A DNA stretch of 12,239 nucleotides from CAZIKB01 sp964539665. Lineage in GTDB: Bacteria; Zhuqueibacterota; Zhuqueibacteria; Oceanimicrobiales; Oceanimicrobiaceae. The stretch covers positions 1-12,239 of the forward strand of contig CAZIKB010000162.1 in the NCBI GenBank assembly GCA_964539665.1, read 5' to 3'. Each line of letters opens with the position of its first letter. Within the stretch, counting starts at the first letter, position 1. A model generated the notes under the pieces. It was given only the letters and a program-made list of their open reading frames with translations. It made no database searches and had not been told where the DNA came from. A program made the position numbers and the translations under genes. Positions 1-6,520 of the stretch are shown piece after piece.

Positions 1-144
1 TAAATTACGTATTTTTAATCATATATGCAACTTGTTTAGTCGCCTCATTAATAATGCGGATTTGGACCACATTTGCAGTGCAGAACCATTTAGTTGACAT
101 TTTGAAAATTTTTATCGTCACCACGAATATTGACATTCACCGAG

Positions 145-1110
145 TCAAAGCGGTAATTCCATACCCAGCCCATATTCTTTTGCTTTATGATATATTAAAA
201 TTGCAGTTGCCATGTCTTCCAGAGCAAGTCCGAGATTGATGCAGATTGTGCGTTCATATTCTGTTTGGCGGCCGGTTTTTTTGCCAACAATAATCTCCCC
301 GAGATCAGCATAGGGCTTAGGAGTGGATTGGAAATAACCGGCTTGACGATAATAGTCCAATTGCGTCAGGTCGTCAGTTGCTAACTTATCAGCTTTGCTC
401 AGTGCTTCACCTTGCCAATACGAATCAAAATCGACTGGACAGGCAAAGGATCCTTCACTAAACCATTCTGCTTCAATGATTGGTTTTGGCTTCTTTAAAA
501 TCGGGCCGCTTGTCACAACAATGTCTGAATCATGGACGGCATCTTTCGGGTGTTTGACAATTTCTATGTCCAATCCAAGGGATTCGCTCATTTCTTTTTT
601 ATACTTCGCAGCCTGTTCAAGATTTATGTCAAAGGCTTTGACTCTAGTGATCTTGAAGATACTTGCCAGCGCTTCAAGATTGCTCCTGCCCTGAACGCCG
701 CAGGCCAATATCCCAATCGTAGAGCTGTCCTTTCGTGCTAAGTACTTTGCAGCAACAGCCGTGGCTGCTCCTGTGCGTTTTGCCGTAATCCAGGTTGCAT
801 CCATGATGGCTATGGGAATGCCTGTTTCTGGATCGTTCAGAATTAACAGACCGTGAATGTAGGGCAGTCCTTTCTTCTGATTCTCCGGGTATCCGGCAAT
901 CCATTTTACCCCCGCTGATTTCAATCCTGGTATGTATGCCGGCATTGCATGGATGAAAGCGTCTTTGCGTGTATGTATTCCAGGCTTTGGAGGCATTTCA
1001 ACCTTTCCCTGTCCTTTTTCCCTGAACATTTCTTCAAGCGCTTTGATAATTTCAGACATCGGTAAATTAACTTCTTCAACGTCTTGTCTGGATAAATAAA
1101 GTATAGTCAT
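145..1110 (-). CDS. Ornithine cyclodeaminase / mu-crystallin family NAD(P)-dependent protein
   Basis: The 321-residue product has the usual length for the ornithine cyclodeaminase/mu-crystallin family, whose members reduce cyclic imines or ketimines, deaminate ornithine to proline, or act as alanine dehydrogenases. Visible family marks are GVKW (Lys69), TAKRTGAATA (Lys111, Arg112; substrate carboxylate region), the Rossmann stretch GILACGVQG at 133-141, CPVDFD at 224-229 where the family has a catalytic aspartate, and DDLTQ at 246-250. The nucleotide loop has Ala136 where most relatives have the first Gly of GxGxQ. There is no signal peptide, so the enzyme is probably cytoplasmic. ATG at 1110 lies 6 nt after the stop of the acylase gene and has no clear Shine-Dalgarno site, so translation is probably coupled to the upstream gene. 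The family is well supported, but the substrate cannot be read from the sequence; proline formation, ketimine reduction and alanine dehydrogenase activity all remain possible. Confidence 0.88.
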   Translation of the reverse strand: MTILYLSRQDVEEVNLPMSEIIKALEEMFREKGQGKVEMPPKPGIHTRKDAFIHAMPAYIPGLKSAGVKWIAGYPENQKKGLPYIHGLLILNDPETGIPIAIMDATWITAKRTGAATAVAAKYLARKDSSTIGILACGVQGRSNLEALASIFKITRVKAFDINLEQAAKYKKEMSESLGLDIEIVKHPKDAVHDSDIVVTSGPILKKPKPIIEAEWFSEGSFACPVDFDSYWQGEALSKADKLATDDLTQLDYYRQAGYFQSTPKPYADLGEIIVGKKTGRQTEYERTICINLGLALEDMATAILIYHKAKEYGLGMELPL

Positions 1111-1116
1111 ATGACA

Positions 1117-3291
1117 CTATTTTATAAAAATCATTCTTTTGGATTGCACAAATGATTCCACTTCTAATTTATAGATATAAATACCCGATGAGACCCCCTG
1201 ACCTTGATCGCTTTTTCCGTTCCATGATACTTTAAAGGAGCCAGCATTATATTTTCCAGTGACTAATGTTCTAACCAGTTTTCCTTGAATGTTGTATATT
1301 CTAAGACTGATCTCGCTCTTTTTTTGTAATTTAAAAACAATCTGAGTTTCAGGATTAAATGGATTCGGGTAGTTTTGAAACAGCTCAAATGTTTCTGGAA
1401 ATTCGGCGATATATTGAATATCGGTGGTGACATTTTCTCCGAAAACCATCTCTTTGAACTGCCAATTGACATGCATATCCCATTGGTCATTATTATTCAG
1501 ACTGGCTTCAGCTAACAGGTTCACAAAAGCGCTTTGACCAGGTGGTAGGATATTATTGCCTGTTACATCTGTTGTAGAAAGTGAAATCGCCTGCTGGTAG
1601 GTTCCATGAGATTGAATTTGCCAGGGTATATTTTTCAAGTTTTCAAAAGTGAAATTGTTTAGCGGACCGACATAATTTTCCATAGCCATAACTCTGAAGG
1701 TGGCGGAGCTTAAAGTATCCGCATGTGCTCTCCAGGGAACATTGTCACCATTATTCCACCAACTTACTGGTTTGTTGTTCCAATTCACCAGGTATCCCTG
1801 TGCAGGATTTTGCAGTGAAGGTAATTCAGAGAAGTCAATGAAACCGCCCCATTCTTCGCTGCCGTCGCCGTTATGTGGCAGACGTGGATCGACTCCGTCA
1901 CTTCGGTTCTGATACCGGCCAACATGCCAAAATTTTACATTCTGGTCTTTGCCAGCATAAAACAAATTGAAGGACATTGGATTCAGAGATGCGGCAGCTT
2001 CAAATTCTTCCAGGTTTTGCGCTCTACCCATACCGAAAATAGCTTTCATCATGCCAAATTCGTCATCCCAGAAGGTCATTTTTTCTGAGTACACCTGTTT
2101 GTTTGCCAGGTCAGCTTCAAAAACTGGGCCATGAATTGTTCGATAATGTTTGAAAATTTCAAGCTGCCCAAATACTGAAATGGTATCCTGAAACACCTCA
2201 AAATCACGCCAGCCACTATTGTATTTGTATTTACTGAAAGTGGTATCAAATGTGGTCTCAATGTAAACATCTGAGTTGTCCGACATACCGCTGGTTAAAG
2301 TCCACGCAAAATATTCATTTCGGCCGATGATTACACCAGGCATTCCGGCTATGATCATACCACTGACATGATATGTCGGACAAATCAATTCAACTTCATT
2401 CACAATAGAGGTCTTATAGATTTGGGGTGTACCCATTTGTGGGCAGCCCAGCAGCATCACATCTCCTGTTTCTGACTTTGTTGGAGTAATCAAGGTCGCA
2501 AAACTTCCAAATTTACCAGGTATCCCTAATTTATCAGCTTGCTGCTGTATTGCACGACGTTTTTTAAGATGTGTTTGAACAACATTATTTCGTATTTTCA
2601 TACCAGAATATTTCCAGGTTCTCACAGCCGCGTTGCCCGTTTCGCTGTCGGGAATAGTGGTGGGAGCTCCAGCATAATTTATAGGCCGATTTTCATCGAA
2701 CCATTCCTGGCCATTTTCCTGTAACTCAGTTAATCGTTGTAATTCCGATCCTCCAGCCCATCCAAAATTTCGTATAAGCATCGGTGCAATGGCCATGCAG
2801 TCAGTGACTTTCCAGCGAGAATAGGGAAGGATGAGAAAATCAACTGGTTTATATTTTTGAGGATTGATGGCCATTGAATCGAGATAGGTGTTTACTCCGG
2901 CAACGTAGGATTCCAGAGCATCCTGCAAATCTTTGGTTAATTCATCAAACTGGCGCTGTCTTTCTTCCCCTGTGTAATAATAGGTTCTGATGTATTTATC
3001 AAAATCCAGATTTGATGGTCCTAAAAGTTCTGCTGTTTTGCCCAGTGCTGCTCTTTTGAAATCTACCATCTGACGTAATCTATCCTGGGCAGCAGCAAAA
3101 CCTTGCCCAAAAAATACGCCAATTTCAGTACCTGATTTAATATGTGGCACTCCATAACTATCACGATGGATTTCAACCGTTTTACCGTCTGGTGCGATCA
3201 AAGTGATGTCTTCTGCTTTTAGACCAGCAGTGACGAAGGATGGTATAATAATACTAAATAAAACTATCAGAGCAGTAGATATATTTTTCAT
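1117..3291 (-). CDS. Secreted penicillin acylase family Ntn-hydrolase with C-terminal YPNPFNP sorting-type domain
   Basis: This 724-residue protein starts with a signal peptide (about 1-22). An alpha-chain-like region follows, with SYGVPHI and QGFAAAQDRLRQM, family hallmarks. Ser263 in KFGSFATLI is the likely autoprocessing point and beta-chain nucleophile. PGVIIGRNE, the HGPVFE region and GYLVNWNN (Asn503-Asn506) match the beta-chain scaffold; the NWNN asparagines lie about 241-243 residues from Ser263, as expected for the oxyanion asparagine (Asn241 in E. coli penicillin G acylase). Family members hydrolyse amide bonds of penicillins, N-acyl homoserine lactones or N-acyl amino acids; the substrate here is unknown. 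From about residue 632 the protein becomes an FlgD/T9SS-type beta domain with YPNPFNP at 641-647, implying export and surface attachment or secretion. The beta part (263 to about 631) is some 190 residues shorter than in E. coli, apparently from loss of a central block. AGGTG just before ATG 3291 supports the start. The reductase gene follows after 6 nt. Confidence 0.9.
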   Translation of the reverse strand: MKNISTALIVLFSIIIPSFVTAGLKAEDITLIAPDGKTVEIHRDSYGVPHIKSGTEIGVFFGQGFAAAQDRLRQMVDFKRAALGKTAELLGPSNLDFDKYIRTYYYTGEERQRQFDELTKDLQDALESYVAGVNTYLDSMAINPQKYKPVDFLILPYSRWKVTDCMAIAPMLIRNFGWAGGSELQRLTELQENGQEWFDENRPINYAGAPTTIPDSETGNAAVRTWKYSGMKIRNNVVQTHLKKRRAIQQQADKLGIPGKFGSFATLITPTKSETGDVMLLGCPQMGTPQIYKTSIVNEVELICPTYHVSGMIIAGMPGVIIGRNEYFAWTLTSGMSDNSDVYIETTFDTTFSKYKYNSGWRDFEVFQDTISVFGQLEIFKHYRTIHGPVFEADLANKQVYSEKMTFWDDEFGMMKAIFGMGRAQNLEEFEAAASLNPMSFNLFYAGKDQNVKFWHVGRYQNRSDGVDPRLPHNGDGSEEWGGFIDFSELPSLQNPAQGYLVNWNNKPVSWWNNGDNVPWRAHADTLSSATFRVMAMENYVGPLNNFTFENLKNIPWQIQSHGTYQQAISLSTTDVTGNNILPPGQSAFVNLLAEASLNNNDQWDMHVNWQFKEMVFGENVTTDIQYIAEFPETFELFQNYPNPFNPETQIVFKLQKKSEISLRIYNIQGKLVRTLVTGKYNAGSFKVSWNGKSDQGQGVSSGIYIYKLEVESFVQSKRMIFIK

Positions 3292-3643
3292 AAGTCACCT
3301 CTCTCTACGTTGTAAATAGATTTATTCAATTATCCTGAAAAGTTTTGTTTTTTGAACAAGAAAATTGAAAGATTTATCAAAAAATGATTCTGGATGCTCG
3401 ATGCTGGCATCATATCCAAAATCAATCCAGCTTCGTTTGAATATTGTTAATTATGATTTACGATCTTGTAATTTGTAATTCATGTTTAAGGTCTTTTCGC
3501 TTCAGGAATTGCCTTTGAAATATAACAGAACCTGATTCACACATTTAATCCGTCAACCGAGCCAAATGAAAGTTATGCAGAGTCACTTGATCGCCACCAA
3601 TCCTCACACTCCTTAACCACGTGTATAAGCTATTCGCCCAAAC
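3292..3643. other. Gene-free gap with degenerate short-word repeats
   Basis: No supported coding region lies in this 352-nt stretch between the DUF1858-type gene and the acylase gene, both transcribed leftwards. Two low-complexity patches are visible: GATGCT repeated twice around 3393-3405, and a TTGTAAT tandem pair inside an AT-rich stretch at about 3440-3480. The promoter of the acylase unit should lie in the low-coordinate part; the best match on the minus strand (TTTTCA, 17 nt, TATTTA) is too weak to call. A short GC stem at 3635-3652 surrounds the stop codon of the DUF1858-type gene. Confidence 0.5.
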
Positions 3644-4183
3644 TTACGGGCGGGTGGGCTTTGAAAAGTAAGTCCTGATCAATTCGGGTTCTTCCTGCTC
3701 AGACCAGACGAGGAAGCCTTTATTTTTCATAATGTCGATTCCGGGAGCAGGAAGGAACGTTGTAATCAGCTCTAATATCTCCGTCTCCTGCAGGTGCGTG
3801 GCTTTCTGGATCACTGTAGTGAGAGGCATCTTGTCCTCATTGGTGCTCTCCCGTTCGTCGATCGACGCCACAATCTTTGTTCGGTCGAACCAGTCCGGCT
3901 GGTTTGAGAAATAGGCAACCGTATCACCGACATCCTCGGAAGCGATAGGCTCTTGTCCAACCTCGGCTCGAAGCTTGTTGACCAGTTCGTCGACTGGTAC
4001 ACGCGCCACGGCAGCCGCCTGCTGAAGAGATGCGACCTTCGCCACGCTTTTTCTCAGGAGAGGATTCTTCAGCTTTTTGAATGGTGGAGCCATCCCGATA
4101 AGGACATCCTCGAGCTCCGGGTAGCGGTCGAGCAGCGCTCCAACTTTGGTAGCTGGTTTGATAGTAAAGTCGTCGTTTGGCAT
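3644..4183 (-). CDS. DUF1858-type domain protein with DUF2249-like C-terminal part
   Basis: The 179-residue product has no signal peptide or membrane segment. Residues about 5-75 (TIKPATKVGALLDRYPELEDVLIGMAPPF at its start) resemble the DUF1858/ScdA N-terminal helical domain found on iron-sulfur repair and redox proteins. Residues about 100-175, with the phrases FLPAPGIDIMKNKGF and SEQEEPELIRTYF, look like the small alpha/beta domain of the DUF2249/SirA-like group. I know of no established reaction for this pairing; a role in nitric oxide or iron-sulfur stress is only inferred from the usual company of DUF1858. AAGGAG stands 6 nt before ATG 4183, fixing the start. The gene is strikingly GC-rich (58-65% in sampled 60-nt lines) compared with the acylase gene beside it (33% in a sampled line), which suggests horizontal origin. 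A strong promoter lies just upstream. It is probably monocistronic. Confidence 0.7.
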   Translation of the reverse strand: MPNDDFTIKPATKVGALLDRYPELEDVLIGMAPPFKKLKNPLLRKSVAKVASLQQAAAVARVPVDELVNKLRAEVGQEPIASEDVGDTVAYFSNQPDWFDRTKIVASIDERESTNEDKMPLTTVIQKATHLQETEILELITTFLPAPGIDIMKNKGFLVWSEQEEPELIRTYFSKPTRP

Positions 4184-4206
4184 TCTTTGCTCCTTCGTTA
4201 TGTTGT

Positions 4207-4218
4207 GCAGATTTAGCC
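4207..4218 (-). promoter_or_regulatory. Leader element GGCTAAATCTGC, copy 1
   Basis: On the minus strand this 12-mer lies in the presumed 5' leader of the DUF1858-type gene, 23 nt before its ATG and just upstream of the Shine-Dalgarno site. An identical copy sits at 7401-7412, 19 nt before the dienelactone hydrolase start. Part of it can pair with upstream leader sequence (TTAGC 4213-4217 with GCTAA 4228-4232). Function is unknown; it may be an operator or an RNA-level control element. Confidence 0.4.
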
Positions 4219-4236
4219 GGGCGTTCAGCTAATTAT

Positions 4237-4264
4237 ATACTAAAAATATTTACATTTTTGTCAA
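4237..4264 (-). promoter_or_regulatory. Promoter of the DUF1858-type gene
   Basis: Read on the minus strand, TTGACA (4259-4264) is followed after 16 nt by TAGTAT (4237-4242), with TATAAT overlapping further on (4232-4237). The start of transcription would lie near 4230, giving a leader of about 45 nt before ATG 4183. The sequence around it is nearly the same as that upstream of the dienelactone hydrolase gene at 7467-7494, including the T-rich tract before TTGAC. The shared block supports a real promoter; the exact -10 choice is uncertain. Confidence 0.6.
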
Positions 4265-4316
4265 GAGAAAAACAAAATAAATATTTTTAATTACATTGTG
4301 GGAATGCGTTAGGTTA

Positions 4317-4520
4317 TTAGCCTACAATCTCCTCACGCAGTTCGTAGCACCCAAGCCACTTAGAGCAGACTACCAGATGTCGGTCAGCAAACGAGATCGT
4401 AAACACAGGACAGAGTCTTTGTAATCGGAAGACAAATCCTACAGCGTTCGATCTTCCCGATCTGTGGCACAGACCTCGGAGCATATTATAACTTGCTTTT
4501 ACTGTTTTAATTCTGTACAT
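4317..4520 (-). other. Open frame of unknown status, possible gene remnant
   Basis: A minus-strand frame of 67 codons stays open through a stretch of about 50% G+C that is flanked by very AT-rich DNA. Its last part (RLCPVFTISFADRHLVVCSK, then WLGCYELREEIVG and stop) has the look of a protein C-terminus. I do not recognise the family. There is no Shine-Dalgarno site before the only ATG (4520), which lies inside the region needed for the antitoxin promoter on the other strand. It could be the 3' end of a decayed gene or a chance open frame. The rest of the gap (4184-4565) holds the minus-strand promoter described separately and the antitoxin promoter region. Confidence 0.2.
4461..4492 (+). promoter_or_regulatory. 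Candidate promoter/operator of the toxin-antitoxin pair
   Basis: A perfect palindrome TCTGTG-G-CACAGA (4461-4473) overlaps a possible -35 box GTGGCA (4464-4469), which is 17 nt from a TATAAC -10 box (4487-4492). An operator lying over the -35 box is the arrangement expected for an autorepressed antitoxin promoter. Another weak pair further down (TTGCTT 4493-4498, TACATT 4516-4521, 17-nt spacer) is an alternative. Neither has been shown to work. Confidence 0.35.
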
Positions 4521-4565
4521 TTAAATGACATAATTATACAAAAATCCAAAATTCGGAGCCTTAGA

Positions 4566-4856
4566 ATGGAATCTTTAGATGTAAATAATATTCGCCCCCT
4601 TACTGAGTTTAGAAATAAGATGAAAGAATACATACAAGAACTAAATGAAAATAGAAAACCAATTCTCTTAACGCAACATGGGAAAAGTGCTGCAGTTCTG
4701 CTTCATGCTGAAAAGTTCCAGGAGATGCAAGACCAAATTGAATTCATGCGAAAAGTCGCACAAGGGCTTGAAGACTATAAAAACGACCGTGTTCATTCGC
4801 TTGAGGAAACCTTCAGTATTCTCGATAATATCATCGAGGCTGCCGAGAAGCGATGA
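4566..4856 (+). CDS. Phd/YefM family antitoxin
   Basis: The 96-residue product matches the Phd/YefM fold: an N-terminal DNA-binding part with NNIRPLTEFRNKMKEYIQEL, then RKPILLTQHGKSAAVLL, the typical strand-helix phrase of the family, and a C-terminal helical tail from about residue 55 that would wrap the toxin. It should neutralise the toxin encoded next to it and repress the shared promoter. An ATG further upstream (4464) would add 34 residues, but GGAG 7 nt before ATG 4566 and the family's usual length favour the shorter form. The stop TGA overlaps the toxin ATG (ATGA), so translation is coupled. Confidence 0.88.
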   Translation: MESLDVNNIRPLTEFRNKMKEYIQELNENRKPILLTQHGKSAAVLLHAEKFQEMQDQIEFMRKVAQGLEDYKNDRVHSLEETFSILDNIIEAAEKR

Positions 4857-5137
4857 AAGTCGTTTTCTCCTCAAGTGCCAGAAACATTTTGGCTGAGATT
4901 GTCAAATTTATTGCGTATGACAAACCGCAGGCTGCACGCAAATGGGCTGCGAGTATTCTTGAATCAGTTTCAAAATTGTCAGATCTGCCGCGGATAGGTC
5001 GCATTGTTCCTGAATATGCTGATGACAATATCCGTGAAATTGTCAAAGGCCAATATCGAATTGTTTACAAAATCGATGAAGAAAAACAAACGGTAGTTAT
5101 CGTCATTTTTCATCATGGAAAAAGACTACTTATTTAA
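4853..5137 (+). CDS. RelE/ParE family toxin
   Basis: The 94-residue product has the typical ParE/RelE outline: an N-terminal strand and helix pair (MKVVFSSSARNILAEIVKFI), the turn LPRIGRIVPEY at about 45-55, REIVKGQYRIVYKI at about 61-74, and the closing strand VIVIFHHGKRLLI. RelE members cut mRNA on the ribosome and ParE members poison DNA gyrase. The outline, with PxxGRxVPE and the C-terminal H-x-x-R-x-L pattern, is closer to ParE, but the target cannot be decided from sequence. It overlaps the antitoxin stop by 4 nt. Both genes look intact, so the module is probably functional. Confidence 0.88.
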   Translation: MKVVFSSSARNILAEIVKFIAYDKPQAARKWAASILESVSKLSDLPRIGRIVPEYADDNIREIVKGQYRIVYKIDEEKQTVVIVIFHHGKRLLI

Positions 5138-5169
5138 CCATTACTCAACTGCTGATAAAAAACACAAAT

Positions 5170-6414
5170 ATGTCTAAAGCTTCCCACGATTTTCAGGTTT
5201 TTGCCAAACCGATAGGCTCCATCTGCAACCTGGACTGTCACTATTGTTACTACCTGAAGAAGGAACACCTCTATCCAGAGGGCGAGTCGTTTCGCATGCC
5301 CGATGACATCCTGGAGTCGTACATTGTCCAGCACATCGAAGCTTCCACCGAACCAGTGATTCGCTTTTCCTGGCACGGCGGGGAACCGACTGTTTTGGGG
5401 CTGGACTACTTTCGTAAAATTGTTGCGCTGCAGCGTAAGCATCAGTCTATAAATCAGCGAATTACCAACGGTATGCAGACCAACGGTACTCTCCTCGATG
5501 ATGACTGGTGCCGTTTTTTAGCTGAAGAGGACTTTTCTGTTGGGCTCAGTCTGGACGGTCCGCAGGAATTGCATGACCGCTACCGCGTTACTAAAGGCCA
5601 AAAGCCCACTCACGAGCAAACCATGCGCGGGTATGAACTTTTGCTGAAGCACCAAATCTCTAACGATATTCTGTGTGTGGTGAATGCACACAACGTTCAG
5701 TACCCCACCGAAGCTTACCGCTTCTTCAAGCAAATCAAAGCGCAATACCTGAGCTTTCTGCCACTGGTTGAGCCGCAACCAGAAACCGAAGTCGGCGTAA
5801 ACCACCGCACCGTACCGGCTGAAGCTTTTGGCGATTTTCTCATCACCATCTTCGACGAGTGGCTGAGCCAGGATATCGGACGGATTAAAGTGCAGATATT
5901 CGAGGAGGCCGCCAGAACGGCCTTCGGGCAGGAGCATTCGCTGTGTATTTTTCGGAAAACCTGCGGGGATATTCCGGTCATCGAGCATAATGGGGACTTC
6001 TTTTCATGTGACCATTTCGTCAACGCTGAACATTGTCTCGGAAATATCCAGAAGACGCCATTGGTTGAGCTGCTTGAGAGTTCGGCGCAGAGAACATTCG
6101 GGCAAGCTAAATTGGACAAATTATCGCGTTATTGCCAGATATGTGAGGTCCGGGAAATGTGCAATGGCGGCTGCCCGAAAAATCGTTTCATCAAGACGCC
6201 AGATGGCGAAGCCGGCCTGAACTACCTGTGTACGGGCTATAAACGATTTTTTAATCACTGCCGGCCTTTTGTTGCAGAAGTAGCCGCTGAATGGCGCCGG
6301 CAAAAACCAGTGGTGCAAGTTGTCGATACCAGCACTCAACCAAAAACGGGGCGCAATGATCCGTGCCTGTGCGGCAGCGGCCTGAAATACAAGAAATGCT
6401 GTTTGAGCAAGTGA
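5170..6414 (+). CDS. Anaerobic sulfatase-maturase-type radical SAM/SPASM enzyme with C-terminal SEC-C motif
   Basis: This 414-residue protein has the radical SAM signature C19-xxx-C23-xx-C26 (SICNLDCHYC), a GGEPT motif at 70-74 and a SPASM region whose cysteines (259, 265, 280, 322, 325, 331, 335, 354) follow the anaerobic sulfatase maturase pattern for two auxiliary 4Fe-4S clusters. Asp281 directly after Cys280 matches the proposed catalytic base of the Clostridium perfringens enzyme. Such enzymes oxidise a Cys or Ser of a sulfatase to formylglycine without oxygen. The tail (about 393-414, GRNDPCLCGSG and KYKKCC) is a SEC-C zinc-binding motif, as on SecA. No sulfatase is encoded in the window. 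The gene starts 32 nt after the toxin stop, with no strong Shine-Dalgarno site before ATG 5170, so it may be read from the toxin-antitoxin promoter. G+C is about 50%. A peptide-modifying radical SAM role is a less likely alternative. Confidence 0.87.
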   Translation: MSKASHDFQVFAKPIGSICNLDCHYCYYLKKEHLYPEGESFRMPDDILESYIVQHIEASTEPVIRFSWHGGEPTVLGLDYFRKIVALQRKHQSINQRITNGMQTNGTLLDDDWCRFLAEEDFSVGLSLDGPQELHDRYRVTKGQKPTHEQTMRGYELLLKHQISNDILCVVNAHNVQYPTEAYRFFKQIKAQYLSFLPLVEPQPETEVGVNHRTVPAEAFGDFLITIFDEWLSQDIGRIKVQIFEEAARTAFGQEHSLCIFRKTCGDIPVIEHNGDFFSCDHFVNAEHCLGNIQKTPLVELLESSAQRTFGQAKLDKLSRYCQICEVREMCNGGCPKNRFIKTPDGEAGLNYLCTGYKRFFNHCRPFVAEVAAEWRRQKPVVQVVDTSTQPKTGRNDPCLCGSGLKYKKCCLSK

Positions 6415-6441
6415 ATTTAGATTTTTTATAATGTTTTTTTA

Positions 6442-6520
6442 GCTTTAAATTTCTCTACTTTAAACTAACATCTTTAGGCATTTTAGGCACTTTAAACTTT
6501 AGACACTGCGCTTTAACTCG
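6442..6520. repeat. Degenerate CTTTAAAC/CTTTAGGC word repeats
   Basis: Between the converging radical SAM and dienelactone hydrolase genes, variants of one short word recur: CTTTAAAT, CTTTAAAC, CTTTAGGC, TTTTAGGC, CTTTAAAC, TTTAGAC and CTTTAAC, partly at 9-nt steps. It looks like a decayed low-complexity repeat. No GC-rich terminator hairpin is seen here, although T-tracts follow the radical SAM stop codon. Confidence 0.45.

Noticed and set aside
5..100. A 31-codon minus-strand frame downstream of the reductase gene.
   Set aside because: No ribosome site, no recognisable features, and such a short frame is expected by chance.
3635..3652. GC-rich hairpin CGCCC/GGGCG overlapping the stop codon of the DUF1858-type gene.
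   Set aside because: Stem is only 5 bp, no T-tract follows on the minus strand, and the stop codon lies in the loop; too weak to call a terminator.
4207..4316. Integron attC-like core words (GCGTTAGGT near 4306 and GCGTTCAGC near 4221).
   Set aside because: No matching complementary core (RYYYAAC/GTTRRRY pair) at the right distance, no bulged stem and no integrase or cassette array in the window.
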